From: Haliea sp.
Lineage (GTDB): Bacteria > Pseudomonadota > Gammaproteobacteria > Pseudomonadales > Halieaceae
Assembly: GCA_016704305.1 (NCBI GenBank)
Contig: JADJAL010000007.1
Location: 102,868-166,867, forward strand
Direction of reading: 5' to 3'
Length of the DNA: 64,000 nt
In this document: piece after piece, positions 18,803 to 27,540 of the stretch
Layout of the letters: the number at the start of each line of letters is the position of its first letter
Position numbering within the stretch: position 1 is the first letter of the stretch
Position numbers and translations under genes: made by a program
The notes under the pieces: model-generated
Told to the model about the DNA's origin: nothing
Database searches by the model: none
The model's input: the letters and a program-made list of their open reading frames with translations, nothing else

Positions 18803-19816
18803 ATGGCATTCACCACACAGCGCGGTCCATTTCCCCAAACCCGCATGCGCCGCTTGCGCGCCAACGACTTTTCGCGCCGGTTGGTGCGCGAACACAGCCT
18901 GAGCGCGAGCGACCTGATATTCCCTATGTTTGTGCTGGAGGGCAGCGGACAGCGCGAAGCGATCGCCTCGATGCCCGGCATCGAACGCCTCAGCGTGGAT
19001 TTGCTGGTGGAGCAGGCGCGGCACATCCAGCAGCTCGGCATTCCTGCAATCGCGCTGTTTCCGGTCGTTGCCCCCGAGCGCAAGAGCCTGCTCGCGGAGG
19101 AGGCCTACAGCGCGAACGGCCTGGTGCAGCGCGCCGTGAAAGCGCTGAAGGATGCAGTGCCTGCGCTTGGCGTCATCACCGATGTCGCGCTCGACCCTTA
19201 CACCACCCACGGCCAGGACGGCATCATCGACGACAGCGGTTATGTGCTGAACGACGTGACCAGCGAGATACTGGTGCGACAGGCGCTGTCACACGCCGCC
19301 GCCGGTGCCGATGTGGTGGCGCCCTCGGACATGATGGACGGGCGCATCGGCGCCATCCGGCAGGCGCTGGAAGGCGGCAGCTTCTACAACACCCTGATCA
19401 TGGCCTACTCCGCCAAGTACGCCTCCGCCTATTACGGCCCGTTTCGCGATGCCGTCGGCTCGGCCGGCAACCTGAAGGGTGGCAACAAAGCCAGTTACCA
19501 GATGGACCCCGCGAACAGCGACGAGGCGCTGCACGAATGCGCGCTGGACCTCGCCGAGGGCGCGGACATGATCATGGTCAAACCGGGCATGCCTTACCTC
19601 GACATCGCGCGCCGGGTCAAAGAGGAACTGCGCGCGCCGACCTTTGCCTACCAGGTGAGCGGGGAGTACGCGATGCACGTCGCCGCCTTTGAGCGCGGCT
19701 GGCTGCCCCGGGAAGCCGTGGTGCTGGAATCCCTGCTGGCCTTCAAACGCGCGGGTTGCGACGGCATCCTGACGTATTTCGCGATCGAGGCCGCGCAAGC
19801 CTTGCAGCGCGCGTAA
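18803..19816 (+). CDS. hemB: Delta-aminolevulinic acid dehydratase (porphobilinogen synthase)
   Basis: Condenses two 5-aminolevulinate molecules into porphobilinogen. Start chosen at the ATG at 18803 (GAGG ribosome site) rather than longer in-frame options within hemL. Active-site lysines are K205 (YSAKYAS) and K260 (MVKPGMPYLD). The segment that carries three zinc cysteines in the E. coli/human type is here VALDPYTTHGQDG (128-140), with Asp and Gly/Thr instead, so this is a magnesium-dependent form as in Pseudomonas aeruginosa. Length 337 is normal. Directly follows hemL and precedes a secreted protein by seven bases. Confidence 0.98.
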   Translation: MAFTTQRGPFPQTRMRRLRANDFSRRLVREHSLSASDLIFPMFVLEGSGQREAIASMPGIERLSVDLLVEQARHIQQLGIPAIALFPVVAPERKSLLAEEAYSANGLVQRAVKALKDAVPALGVITDVALDPYTTHGQDGIIDDSGYVLNDVTSEILVRQALSHAAAGADVVAPSDMMDGRIGAIRQALEGGSFYNTLIMAYSAKYASAYYGPFRDAVGSAGNLKGGNKASYQMDPANSDEALHECALDLAEGADMIMVKPGMPYLDIARRVKEELRAPTFAYQVSGEYAMHVAAFERGWLPREAVVLESLLAFKRAGCDGILTYFAIEAAQALQRA

Positions 19817-19823
19817 CGCCAGC

Positions 19824-20441
19824 ATGCGGGCTCTGCTGCTCCTGCTCCTGTGCTCGGTACCGTGGCTGGCCAGCGCGCCAGCCCACGCCGAATGCGAATG
19901 CGTGTGGCGGGGGTCCTTTACCGACGTGGAAGCCGCCACCGACCTGGTGATCAGCGGCACCGTGATCGCCAGCAAGGGCAACTCCATCGACCTTGCGGCC
20001 GCACAGGTACTGCGCGGACCAGAGCCCCTGGACCCGCTGCGCATCTGGTTGCATACGGCTGACTACTGCCGCCCCGAGGTCGAGCTTTTTCCGGTCGGCA
20101 CTCAATGGGTGATGGCGCTGCACAAAATCACCGAGGCTCCGCCCGCCGGATTCAACCCCAGCACCCCCAATGTGAGCTACGGTCGCATCGACGACTACAG
20201 CCTGTCGAGTTGCGGGGGTTACTGGTTGCGCGTCAGCGAGGGCCTGGTGACCGGCAACCTGGTGAACGCGCCGCGCTGGGAGCGCGATCCGCCGATGACC
20301 CCCGTGCTCATGGAACTGGTGGTGGATTTCGTGCGCGGCAGGCTCTCGCGCGAGGCCCTGCTGCAGGCCAGCAAGGAGGACCCTGCGCTACGGCAATTGA
20401 AGCTGGACACCCGCGCTTTCCTGAGAAATGAGAAGAACTGA
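19824..20441 (+). CDS. Secreted protein of unknown function, cotranscribed with hemB
   Basis: 205 residues starting with a clear signal peptide (MRALLLLLLCSVPWLASAPAHA) and a mature N-terminus ECECVW. Further cysteines (DYCRPEV, SSCGGYW) suggest two disulfides. The pattern CxC at the mature N-terminus, then alternating strands (DLVISGTVIASKGNSIDLAAAQVLRG) recalls OB-fold/netrin-like secreted domains, a weak impression only. Similar proteins occur beside hemB in related genomes and are sometimes mislabelled as ALA dehydratase, though they share nothing with HemB. The ATG lies seven bases after the hemB stop; no function is assigned. Confidence 0.75.
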   Translation: MRALLLLLLCSVPWLASAPAHAECECVWRGSFTDVEAATDLVISGTVIASKGNSIDLAAAQVLRGPEPLDPLRIWLHTADYCRPEVELFPVGTQWVMALHKITEAPPAGFNPSTPNVSYGRIDDYSLSSCGGYWLRVSEGLVTGNLVNAPRWERDPPMTPVLMELVVDFVRGRLSREALLQASKEDPALRQLKLDTRAFLRNEKN

Positions 20442-20526
20442 TCAATCCCGCGCAGTAAGTCAGCGACAACCAACCTCACTTGGGTTATAAATAACCCAGA
20501 ACAACACAAAAAATGACCAATTTGCC

Positions 20527-21723
20527 ATGTACTCGTTAAGCGTACCGCTCAGGAAAGCCCGCAACTGGTGGTTCCACCTGTGCACCGGTCGCGCGGTTTA
20601 CGAGCACGCAGACGAGGAACATCACCGGCAGCGCATACTGGTGATGATCAGCGGTTTCTGGTTGTTCATGGTCCTGTTGTTCGCAGCCATCATTCCCTTC
20701 TTCACAGACATTACACCGCAGGGCCTGATCGCCGCGAACATACTGATAGCGCTTGTAATCCTTGGCGTGCTGGTCAGCATGGCGCTGTTGCGCCTGTACG
20801 ACGACCGGCTGAAGGCGCTCAACATCATGCTCCTCATTTACACTGGCGCGTTCGCGGCCGCCTGCTTTGTGTTCGGCGGCACTGCATCCCCCACGTATCC
20901 GCTGCTGATACTTGCCCCGGCGATGGCCGGCATTGTTGGCAGCGTTGCCCTGAGCCTCGCCTGGGGTCTGCTGATACTCGCCTTCTGGGTCGGTGTACTG
21001 CAGGCACAGCACTTCGGTTTCGAGTTCACCCAGCTCATCCTGCCTGAGAACTACAGCATGGCGATGGTGATGTCCTATACCGCCATGGCGCTTGCCGTGG
21101 TCAGCGTCATCATCATTTACGCGGAAATGAACAAGGAATTGCGTACCAGCCTGCAGGGTATTAATTCCGAGCTCGAACACCTGTCCTCGCACGACCAGCT
21201 GACCCGCCTGCCCAACCGCCGCTTCTACGACGATCGCATCTCCCGCGCGTTGCGCCGCGCCGCAGAGCAAAACAGCATGACGGGGCTGTTGTTCATGGAC
21301 CTGAACGACTTCAAGAAAATCAACGACACCTACGGACACGGGGCCGGCGACAAGCTGTTGATCGCGGTCGCCCAGCGCGTGCAGGCCAACCTGCGCGAAA
21401 CCGACCTGGTGGCACGCCTGGGCGGCGATGAATTCGTGGCGGTGCTGGAGGATGTCAAATCCCCCGAGGAGATCACTCGGCTGGCCCACAAGTTGTCGCA
21501 CGCGATCGAACAACCCCTGTATGTGCGCCAGCAGGTACTCAAGTTCAGCGCCAGTATCGGCGTGGCGATCTTCCCGATTGACGGACGCCAGAAACACGAA
21601 CTGGAAGAGAAAGCCGACAAGGCGATGTACCTGGCCAAGAAACGCGGCATCCCGGTGGCGCTGGCCAGCCTGGAGGCCACCGATGTGCCGCTGCCGGCCA
21701 GGGCGCCGACTAACCGGATTTAG
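20527..21723 (+). CDS. Membrane-bound diguanylate cyclase (GGDEF)
   Basis: 398 residues. Residues ~38-205 form about five to six membrane helices (ILVMISGFWLFMVLLFAAII onward), then a short coiled linker and a C-terminal GGDEF domain. The catalytic GGDEF is residues 299-303, and RETD at 290-293, five residues before it, is the inhibitory c-di-GMP I-site, so product feedback is expected. DLNDFKKINDTYGHGAGD is the GTP/Mg-binding block. There is no EAL domain. A 16-base inverted repeat (GGGTTATAAATAACCC, about 20480) lies in the 85-base gap before it; the ribosome site is weak. Confidence 0.92.
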   Translation: MYSLSVPLRKARNWWFHLCTGRAVYEHADEEHHRQRILVMISGFWLFMVLLFAAIIPFFTDITPQGLIAANILIALVILGVLVSMALLRLYDDRLKALNIMLLIYTGAFAAACFVFGGTASPTYPLLILAPAMAGIVGSVALSLAWGLLILAFWVGVLQAQHFGFEFTQLILPENYSMAMVMSYTAMALAVVSVIIIYAEMNKELRTSLQGINSELEHLSSHDQLTRLPNRRFYDDRISRALRRAAEQNSMTGLLFMDLNDFKKINDTYGHGAGDKLLIAVAQRVQANLRETDLVARLGGDEFVAVLEDVKSPEEITRLAHKLSHAIEQPLYVRQQVLKFSASIGVAIFPIDGRQKHELEEKADKAMYLAKKRGIPVALASLEATDVPLPARAPTNRI

Positions 21724-21855
21724 GTGCCCGGCTGGAAACTTTCAGCGCCTTTTGTCATGTCGAACACAATCCGAAATTTATCGCCACTGATATCGTCTAT
21801 TCTATTCCTCGGCGTCTCTCGCAGGAATTGGCATTTCCGGTTTGTGCCAGCGATC

Positions 21856-21933
21856 GGCTCCGGGCGGGAAAGCGATTTCACCTGCTTCTGGGCCCCCGAT
21901 ACTCGCTGACGAAACGCTTTCCTGCCCGGAGCC
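21856..21933. repeat. Family I stem-loop, copy 1
   Basis: Arms 21856-21874 and 21915-21933 pair at 18 of 19 positions; the 40-base loop, read on the minus strand, contains GCGAGTATCGGGGGCC and AGAAGCAGG. The outer stem begins GGCTCCGG as in copy 4 (57794), and both are preceded by TGCCAGYG. A smaller hairpin (TTGTTCC/GGAACAA, 21934-21958) follows directly. Together with copy 2 it fills most of the 445-base gap between the convergent diguanylate cyclase and NUDIX genes, in which no gene is evident. Confidence 0.75.
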
Positions 21934-21995
21934 TTGTTCCGAGGTCTGAACGGAACAATGGTCTAGCAGGTGGAACGGACCGAGGGTTCGGATGG

Positions 21996-22062
21996 CGGGT
22001 GTGCAATTCATTCGCGAGTATCGGGTGGCCCGCATAGGGGAAGCGGGTGAATTGCACACCCG
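21996..22062. repeat. Family I stem-loop, copy 2
   Basis: Arms CGGGTGTGCAATTCA (21996-22010) and TGAATTGCACACCCG (22048-22062) are perfect 15-base complements. The 37-base loop opens with TTCGCGAGTATCGGG and closes with GGAAGCGGG, the family I signature, with a 13-base insertion between. A further outer pair, GTGGAACG near 21970 and CGTTCCAC near 22085, and a small GCAGCCGG/CCGGCTGC hairpin suggest a larger folded unit. Confidence 0.8.
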
Positions 22063-22168
22063 GCAGCCGGACCCGCCCGGCTGCACGTTCCACTTCGACG
22101 TAAACGATCCGCCTGCGCATCAAATCAACAAAAGTTTGAATGAACAACCCACCGAAAGCACCATCCAA

Positions 22169-22828
22169 CTAACGTCGCAAAAAACGCTGCCTGAATCGTT
22201 GCCGTTGCCAGCTCGCCTGCCGGTGTTTGGTTCCCTCCACCAGATCCAGCAGCTCTCCTAGCATCATCAGTGACAAGCCCCAAATGCAGCGCCCTTCATA
22301 CCAATAGCAGGGCACCGTCATGCTCACGCCTTTGTACTGCCAGGTCATTTCTTCCTGGTTGGCTTCGTCCAGCAGAAACTCCAGCGGCACCCAGACCACT
22401 TCGGCCACCTCGTGGTTGGGGGTGAATGTCGCCTCGTTTGCCACGTCGGTATCCAGGCGAAACACGAAGGGGCTGACCGCCATGCCGAAGGGACCGCGCT
22501 GCGGGCGGGCGTGCAGGTCGGAGAGCCGCCCGATGCACTGGGCGTGCTCGACGAGAGACAGGCCTATCTCCTCCTGCGTCTCGCGCACGGCCACGGCGTA
22601 GCCATGGGCATCGGCGCTGTCCATGCGTCCGCCGGGAAAGGCCATGTGGCCGGACCACGGGTCCCCCTCCCGCTCGGCGCGTTTGATCATTAGAATGTGC
22701 AGCTCGCCCGCGCGCACCTGCAGTATCATCGCCACGGCCGAGCGCTTCATCAGCCGTCGCAACAGTTTTTTGCCGGGTGAATGATCGCCCAGGCGTGTTT
22801 CAATGAGTTGTAGCAGTGAGACCGACAC
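22169..22828 (-). CDS. NUDIX hydrolase, probable CoA pyrophosphatase
   Basis: 219 residues. The Nudix box is GGRMDSADAHGYAVAVRETQEEIGL (about 66-90): the REtxEE core is intact, but the first glutamate position of the Gx5E part is Asp. The stretch LLRRLMKRSAVAMILQ before it and AFPGGRMD resemble NudL/CoA-type enzymes, which cut CoA to 3',5'-ADP and phosphopantetheine. PRQRGPFGMAVSPFVFRL-like sequence after the box is also usual for that subgroup. It converges on the diguanylate cyclase and is divergent from the ABC protein. Confidence 0.85.
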   Translation of the reverse strand: MSVSLLQLIETRLGDHSPGKKLLRRLMKRSAVAMILQVRAGELHILMIKRAEREGDPWSGHMAFPGGRMDSADAHGYAVAVRETQEEIGLSLVEHAQCIGRLSDLHARPQRGPFGMAVSPFVFRLDTDVANEATFTPNHEVAEVVWVPLEFLLDEANQEEMTWQYKGVSMTVPCYWYEGRCIWGLSLMMLGELLDLVEGTKHRQASWQRQRFRQRFLRR

Positions 22829-22926
22829 GCAAACGCCTTTTCCCGAATACTGGCTGTGACTGTGGGATTAAGCCAGCCGAACGCTAGCGTGACAAGTTAC
22901 ATCACGCCCTGAACACCCGAGGATGC

Positions 22927-24486
22927 ATGCCCGACGACAATATGCCACTACTGGAACTGCGCGATGTCAGCCTCGTGTATCGCGCGCTGCCCGCGCTGCG
23001 CGGCATTAACTGGAGCGTCGTCGCAGGCCAGCAATGGGCCTGCCTCGGTCCCAACGGCGCGGGCAAGACGAGCCTGGCAAAAATCATCAGCAGGCAAGCC
23101 ACGCATTTCTCCGGCACGCTGGCGCGCTCACCGGAAGTTGAGCAGCAGGGCGTCGCCTACGTGTGCTTCGAGCAGGCCAAAGCGCTGTGCGAGCGCGATC
23201 GCAAACTGGATGACTCGGAATTTCGCGCCGACGCCAGCGACCCGGGCACGCCCGTGCAAACACTGATCCTCGGCGGCCGCGACCCCGACGAGCGCTTCCA
23301 CCACTGGACGCAGCGACTGCGCATGCGCCATTTCCTGCAACGCGGCCTGCGCTTTATTTCCACCGGCGAGATGCGCAAAGCACTGCTGGTCAAGGCTATC
23401 CTGGGCGACCCCGCGCTGTTGATCCTGGACAGCCCGCTGGACGGACTGGACCGCGCCAGCCAGCAGGAGATGCGCACCATCATCGGCGAGCTGCTGCAAT
23501 CGAGCATCACCGTGCTGATGCTGTGCCGGCAGCGGGAAGACGTGCCCGACGGCATCACGCACATCCTTGTACTGAATGAAGGGCAGACGCTGGCCTGTGA
23601 CACCCGCCAGGCCATCATGGCTAACGCAGACGTTACTGCGCTGATGAATCCCCCGCTGCCGCCACTCGGCGAACTGCCGCCGCCCGCTGCGCGCCCGTAC
23701 ACGCTTCCGGCAGACGGGCCGCTACTGGCATTGCGCAATGTGTCGGTGACCTACGGCGACTTCACCGTGCTGCGCAATGTGAACTGGACGCTGGAACGCA
23801 ACACCCACTGTTGCATCGCCGGCCCCAACGGCTGCGGCAAGACCACGCTGCTCAGCCTGATCACCGGCGATAACCACAAGGCCTACGGACAGGACATCAC
23901 GCTGTTCGGCATCCGCCGTGGCAGCGGCGAAAGCGTGTGGGATATCAAACAGAAATTCGGGCCAACTGACACCCAGCTGCAATTGAATTTTGCGCGCGGC
24001 ATGCGCGTGGTGGAGGTGGTGGTATCGGGCTTCTTCGATTCCATCGGCCTGTACGACGACTGGGGCGATGCCCAGCGCAACAGCGCGGAGCAGTGGCTGT
24101 GCGCGCTGGGGCTCGCGGCGTACAGCCGCGAGAAATTCGATGCGCTGTCGTTTGGCCTGCAGCGCATGGTACTGCTGGCCCGGGCGATGGTGAAATCGCC
24201 GATCATCCTGCTGTTGGATGAACCCACGCTGGGCCTGGACGGCCACCATCGCTCACTGATGCTGCGGGCGCTCGACCACATTGCGCAGCACAGCGACACG
24301 CAGCTGATTTTCGTCAGCCACTCCGCCGGGGAGACCCCGGCCTGCATCAACCAGTACCTGACGTTCGAGCCGCGACATCAGGCGGGTTTCGAGCTCGTGT
24401 GCCGCGATGGCGGGGCGGGGCACCGGCGCAGCGGGGACGACGGCGCGCCCCCCGGCAGCACGGCGCACGGCACAGGGCGCAGGTAG
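22927..24486 (+). CDS. Tandem ATP-binding ABC protein, ModF/PhrA-like
   Basis: Two ABC ATPase domains in one chain and no membrane segment. Domain 1 has Walker A GPNGAGKT (about 42-49), the degenerate signature FISTGEMRKALL and Walker B ALLILDSPLDGLD. Domain 2 has GPNGCGKTT, signature ALSFGLQRMVLLARAM and Walker B IILLLDEPTLGLD followed by ISHSAGE-type switch His. This matches ModF (formerly PhrA, 'photorepair'), linked to molybdate handling though its exact role is unclear. The family end (INQYLTFEPRHQAGFELVCRDG) is reached at ~24415; the last ~25 codons enter a corrupted G/C tract, so the true stop is uncertain. Confidence 0.88.
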   Translation: MPDDNMPLLELRDVSLVYRALPALRGINWSVVAGQQWACLGPNGAGKTSLAKIISRQATHFSGTLARSPEVEQQGVAYVCFEQAKALCERDRKLDDSEFRADASDPGTPVQTLILGGRDPDERFHHWTQRLRMRHFLQRGLRFISTGEMRKALLVKAILGDPALLILDSPLDGLDRASQQEMRTIIGELLQSSITVLMLCRQREDVPDGITHILVLNEGQTLACDTRQAIMANADVTALMNPPLPPLGELPPPAARPYTLPADGPLLALRNVSVTYGDFTVLRNVNWTLERNTHCCIAGPNGCGKTTLLSLITGDNHKAYGQDITLFGIRRGSGESVWDIKQKFGPTDTQLQLNFARGMRVVEVVVSGFFDSIGLYDDWGDAQRNSAEQWLCALGLAAYSREKFDALSFGLQRMVLLARAMVKSPIILLLDEPTLGLDGHHRSLMLRALDHIAQHSDTQLIFVSHSAGETPACINQYLTFEPRHQAGFELVCRDGGAGHRRSGDDGAPPGSTAHGTGRR

Positions 24487-24945
24487 GCCCCCGCCGCGGC
24501 CGTCCCCTCCCCGCCCGGCTACCCGGCCGGGCGCCCGGCGCGCCCGCCGCGCCCGGCTTCCCGGCCGGGGCAGGGTGTTGGCGTGTCCCAGCACGGCCGC
24601 GCCCCCCCCCGGGCGCGGCCGCCGGCCCCCCCGGCCCCCGGGCCGCCCCCCCCCCCCCCCCCGGCCGCGGCCCCGGCCCCCCCCCGCCCGGGGCGGCCCC
24701 GCCGCCGGGGGAGAGCCGCTTCCCGCCCCCGCCCGCGGGCCCCGCCGGCCCCCCCCCCGCCCCCGCCGCCGGCCCGCGCGCCCGCGCGCCCCCCCCCCCC
24801 GCCCCGCCGCGGCCCCGCGCCGGCGGGCCGGCCCGCCCCCCCCGCCGCGCCCCGGCCCCCCCCCCCCCCCCCGCCCCCCCCCGCCGGGCCCGCAGGATGC
24901 CAAGCGCGGCCTCTTTATCGAGGGGGGGGGGGGGTATTTGAAAGC
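24487..24945. other. Extreme G/C homopolymer tract, probable assembly fault
   Basis: From about 24480 the plus strand becomes almost only C and G, with C runs up to 18 long (e.g. 24645-24662), then at 24924 a run of 13 G before normal sequence resumes (TATTTGAAAGCG). Nothing here encodes a recognisable protein although all six frames stay open. The remainder to 25054 has normal base composition but no convincing gene; a short plus-strand frame ends RGLFIEGGGGYLKAIIKNYR near 24960. The tract sits in the convergent gap between the ABC protein and DoxX, exactly the type of gap that carries stem-loops elsewhere here. Confidence 0.75.
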
Positions 24946-25054
24946 GATCATTAAGAACTACCGGCTGATTGCGCCACAGACTGTCGCGCCTCACTCGCGA
25001 GAAACGCCACCTTGACCCGCCCAAAGCGCTGTCGGGCGGGACGACATTTCGCCC

Positions 25055-25504
25055 TCAACGCCTCCCCGTTTCCAGGATTTCCCAGCGCCTGCCCTGCCAG
25101 GTCATCAGCAGGCCCAGCATCAGCCCCCAGACCAGGTGGTCGTCCAGCGCGACGGGCACATCCTTCAGCACATGCCAGTAGCTGGCGAGGGCGACAATAT
25201 TGAGGAAGAACAGCCCCAGCGCGCTGAGGCGCGTGAACAAGCCCAGCACCAGCATCACGGGAAACAACAGCTCGCCGCCCGTGCCGAGTATGGCCGCGAG
25301 GTTAGGTGGCAACAGCGGCACGTGGTATTCATCGGTGAACAGGTACAGCGTGGTGTCCCAGTCGCTGATCTTGCTCCAGCCTGACAGCAGGAACACCCTG
25401 GCGATGTACAGGCGCGCGAGCAGGTCGGCAAGCGGCGCCAGTAGCGCGAGCGCGCGATCCGCGTTGCGCACCTTTTCCAGGGCGCCGGCGGTCGGATGAG
25501 TCAT
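25055..25504 (-). CDS. DoxX family membrane protein of the bufferin operon
   Basis: 149 residues with four hydrophobic segments. DoxX features are RLYIARVFLLSGWSKISDW near residue 30 and GGELLFPVMLVLGLFTRLSALGLF. DoxX proteins are frequent last members of bufferin (BufABC, formerly DUF2282-DUF692-DUF2063) operons, where a role in quinone- or redox-coupled maturation has been supposed but not shown to my knowledge. Its start is 10 bases after the BufC stop, so it belongs to the same leftward transcript. Confidence 0.85.
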   Translation of the reverse strand: MTHPTAGALEKVRNADRALALLAPLADLLARLYIARVFLLSGWSKISDWDTTLYLFTDEYHVPLLPPNLAAILGTGGELLFPVMLVLGLFTRLSALGLFFLNIVALASYWHVLKDVPVALDDHLVWGLMLGLLMTWQGRRWEILETGRR

Positions 25505-25514
25505 GGGTATCTCC

Positions 25515-26323
25515 TTAATTTCCAGATGTGGGACGGACAGGTGCGGGACAGGTATCCACCAGCAGGCCAGCGCTCACCCACTGCCGCAGTAGCGCGGCGG
25601 CCTGTGCAGGTATCGATTCGGTTTGATCATTGTGTTCGGCCATGACGTCACACAGGTCGGCAAATGTGATGCCGTGGCTGATCAGTAACAGCAGGCGCGC
25701 TTCGTCAGGCGCCGCGCTTCGCCACATCGCCATCAAATCCTGGCGACGGTAGACCAGCCAGTGCTGGGCGCCCGGTTGCGGCGCCGACAGTGGCTGTTCA
25801 TCAACCAGGCAACGCCAGATTGCGGGCGTATTCCAGTCCAGATGCAGGAGCGTCACAGCCGGTTGCAGTGTGAGAAGCAGTTCGGGCCAGTGTTCTGGCG
25901 GCAGCGCCTGCAGGGCTTCGAATGTCAGCGCGGGCGCATCGGCGGCATCCACGGTGTGGCGCAACGCCCACTCGAAGCGGGCCAATTCGTGCAGCACCGG
26001 ATTCGACGACCACGGTGCCTGCGAACCCAGGAATACATCCAGCCTGTCGCCGAACCAGCGGATCGACGCGTGGCGGAGGGGTACGCCGTGGTATAGGCCT
26101 GCGCCAACACGGTGAAATCGGGTTCGCCCATATACAGCGCGATGGCCGGGTAATTGCTCGCCAGCGCTTCGGCCAGTCGCAGGAAATAGGCGTCGCGGTA
26201 AACGCCGATGCGCTGCTGCGCAATCACGCCGAACCGCCGGACCTCGCGCAGCAAATCCTCGCTGGTGTCGCCATCCAGAATCGCGTGCTGGAGTTGTTGT
26301 TGCCAATCACGCAGCGCAAGCAT
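25515..26323 (-). pseudogene. bufC: BufC (DUF2063) putative DNA-binding-domain protein, frame broken once
   Basis: Accessory partner of the MNIO enzyme BufB; it presents the bufferin precursor to BufB in related systems (HvfC/MbnC family). The N-terminal half is read from ATG 26323 (LALRDWQQQLQHAILDGD to DFTVLAQAYTTAYPS), and the C-terminal half from another frame (RHASIRWFGDRLDVFLGSQ to the stop). Adding one C at ~26075, in CCTCCGCC, gives AYPSRHASIRWFGDRL, the expected family sequence, so one missing base is enough to explain the break. Joined length ~269 is normal. The start overlaps the bufB end by 17 bases. Confidence 0.85.
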
Positions 26324-27137
26324 GCGCCACCTCCCGACTGATTGCGCGTGCGCGCTCCAGTTCTGTCACGAGATCAACGAGCGGGGGAATGTGGTCGTCG
26401 CGCTCAATCATGGTCGGTACCGGACCAAACAACGCGCAGGCTCGCGTATACAGCGCCCATACCGCGTCGCAGACCGGCTGGTCATGCGTATCGATGCAAA
26501 TGACGCCGTGGTCGGTATGGCCGGCAAGATGAAACTGCCGCACGCGCGCGGCGGGCAGGCCATGCAGGTAATCCATCGGCTCAAAGCCCTGGTTGCGGCT
26601 GGACACGTAGATGTTGTTGATGTCCACCAACAGGTCACAGTCGGCTTCATCGGCAATCGCCGCCAGGAACTCCCACTCCGTCATCGGCGTATCCGCTTCG
26701 AGATAGGCCGACAGGTTTTCGATCACGAGGCGCCTGCCGAGGATGTCCTGCGCCTGCCGGATGCGCCCGGCAACATGTCGCACGGCTTCTTCCGTATACG
26801 GCAATGGCAGCAGGTCATGCAGGTACTGCCCCTGCACGCCGGTCCAGCACAGGTGGTCGGACACAACCGCAGCATCGAACTGTTCCGCCAGCTGCCTGAC
26901 CGCTTGCAGATAATGGCGATCGAGCGGGTCTGTCGATCCCAGGTTCATCGCGACGCCATGCATCGCAACAGGGTAATCGCGGCGTATTTTTTCCAAAAAG
27001 TGCAGCGGCTTGCCGCCGGGCACGAGATAGTTGTCGGTGAGGATTTCCAGCCACTCCACGCGCTGCCTGGCGTGGATGAAATCCTGGTAATGCTCTGGCC
27101 GCAGGCCGAGTCCAAAGCCGCTGAGCGGGTTATTCAT
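26307..27137 (-). CDS. bufB: BufB, multinuclear non-haem iron oxidase (MNIO, DUF692)
   Basis: 276 residues, TIM-barrel MNIO enzyme. Family members use two or three irons to convert cysteines of a partner peptide to modified groups (oxazolone/thioamide in methanobactin, thiooxazole in bufferins). The metal-binding residues expected in the family are visible: SGFGLGLRPEH near the start, AMHGVAMNLG, SDHLCW, VIENLSAYL, LLVDINNIYVSS, FHLAGHTDH and CIDTHDQPV. It follows the precursor BufA after 64 bases that contain a hairpin, and overlaps bufC. Substrate is taken to be the adjacent BufA. Confidence 0.93.
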   Translation of the reverse strand: MNNPLSGFGLGLRPEHYQDFIHARQRVEWLEILTDNYLVPGGKPLHFLEKIRRDYPVAMHGVAMNLGSTDPLDRHYLQAVRQLAEQFDAAVVSDHLCWTGVQGQYLHDLLPLPYTEEAVRHVAGRIRQAQDILGRRLVIENLSAYLEADTPMTEWEFLAAIADEADCDLLVDINNIYVSSRNQGFEPMDYLHGLPAARVRQFHLAGHTDHGVICIDTHDQPVCDAVWALYTRACALFGPVPTMIERDDHIPPLVDLVTELERARAISREVAHACAA

Positions 27138-27169
27138 GGGTCATCATTCCTGCTTGCGCATGGGAAGAG

Positions 27170-27192
27170 AGCCCTGCCAGTGCGGCAGGGCT
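27170..27192 (-). promoter_or_regulatory. Hairpin between bufA and bufB
   Basis: AGCCCTGCC (27170-27178) and GGCAGGGCT (27184-27192) pair perfectly around a 5-base loop, eight bases after the bufA stop on the minus strand. No T run follows. Such a hairpin would partly terminate or protect the 3' end of the bufA message, giving far more precursor than enzyme. Confidence 0.6.
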
Positions 27193-27200
27193 TTCGGGCG

Positions 27201-27452
27201 TTACTGCTTGACGGTTCCGCCCTGGCTGGTGCATTCCTCCGCGCTGGCGACAACGATCCAGCCCTGGCCCTTGCAGGCATTCTGGCCCGAGCAGGACGTC
27301 GTAGCGGTGGCGCACTTGGAGGTGCCCTTGCAGCTGTTGATACCCTCGCACTTCACGCCCGCGGCTTCCTCGGCATGTGCGACAGGCGCCATGGCGCCGG
27401 CAAACAGGGCGGCAGTCGCGGCGGCCAGGGCTATCTTGTTCAGTGATTTCAT
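27201..27452 (-). CDS. bufA: BufA2-type bufferin precursor (copper-binding exported peptide)
   Basis: Ribosomally made precursor of 83 residues; the ATG at 27452 has a strong GAGGAG site, so the longer open frame upstream is ignored. The signal peptide is MKSLNKIALAAATAALFAGA to VAHA, giving a mature AEEAAGVK... chain. Six cysteines lie in the BufA2 (DUF2282) pattern: VKCEGINSCKG, KCATATTSC, NACKGQGW and EECTSQGG. Family knowledge: BufB/BufC modify core cysteines and the exported peptide buffers copper in the periplasm. The intact cysteine set suggests a working precursor. Confidence 0.93.
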   Translation of the reverse strand: MKSLNKIALAAATAALFAGAMAPVAHAEEAAGVKCEGINSCKGTSKCATATTSCSGQNACKGQGWIVVASAEECTSQGGTVKQ

Positions 27453-27511
27453 GGTGGATCTCCTCGATGTGGTTGGGGTTGCATGCGCCGGTTTGTCCGT
27501 CACACGCCAAG

Positions 27512-27539
27512 GAGATGCGCGAGATCGCTGATTGTTACA
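27512..27539 (-). promoter_or_regulatory. Candidate ECF-sigma promoter for bufA
   Basis: On the minus strand TGTAAC, 16 bases, then CATCTC, between the anti-sigma stop and bufA, 60 bases before the bufA start. TGTAAC is a common -35 element of ECF factors, and no sigma-70 -10 box is visible. It fits autoregulation of the peptide genes by the adjacent sigma factor. The assignment is by pattern only. Confidence 0.4.
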
Positions 27540-27540
27540 A

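Noticed and set aside
24600..24900. Natural G-quadruplex or i-motif region
   Set aside because: Run lengths and two-letter composition are far beyond what I would expect in a bacterium; an assembly artefact explains it better.
24253..25024. Gly/Pro/Arg-rich open frames on both strands
   Set aside because: They arise from the G/C homopolymer block, not from protein-like sequence.
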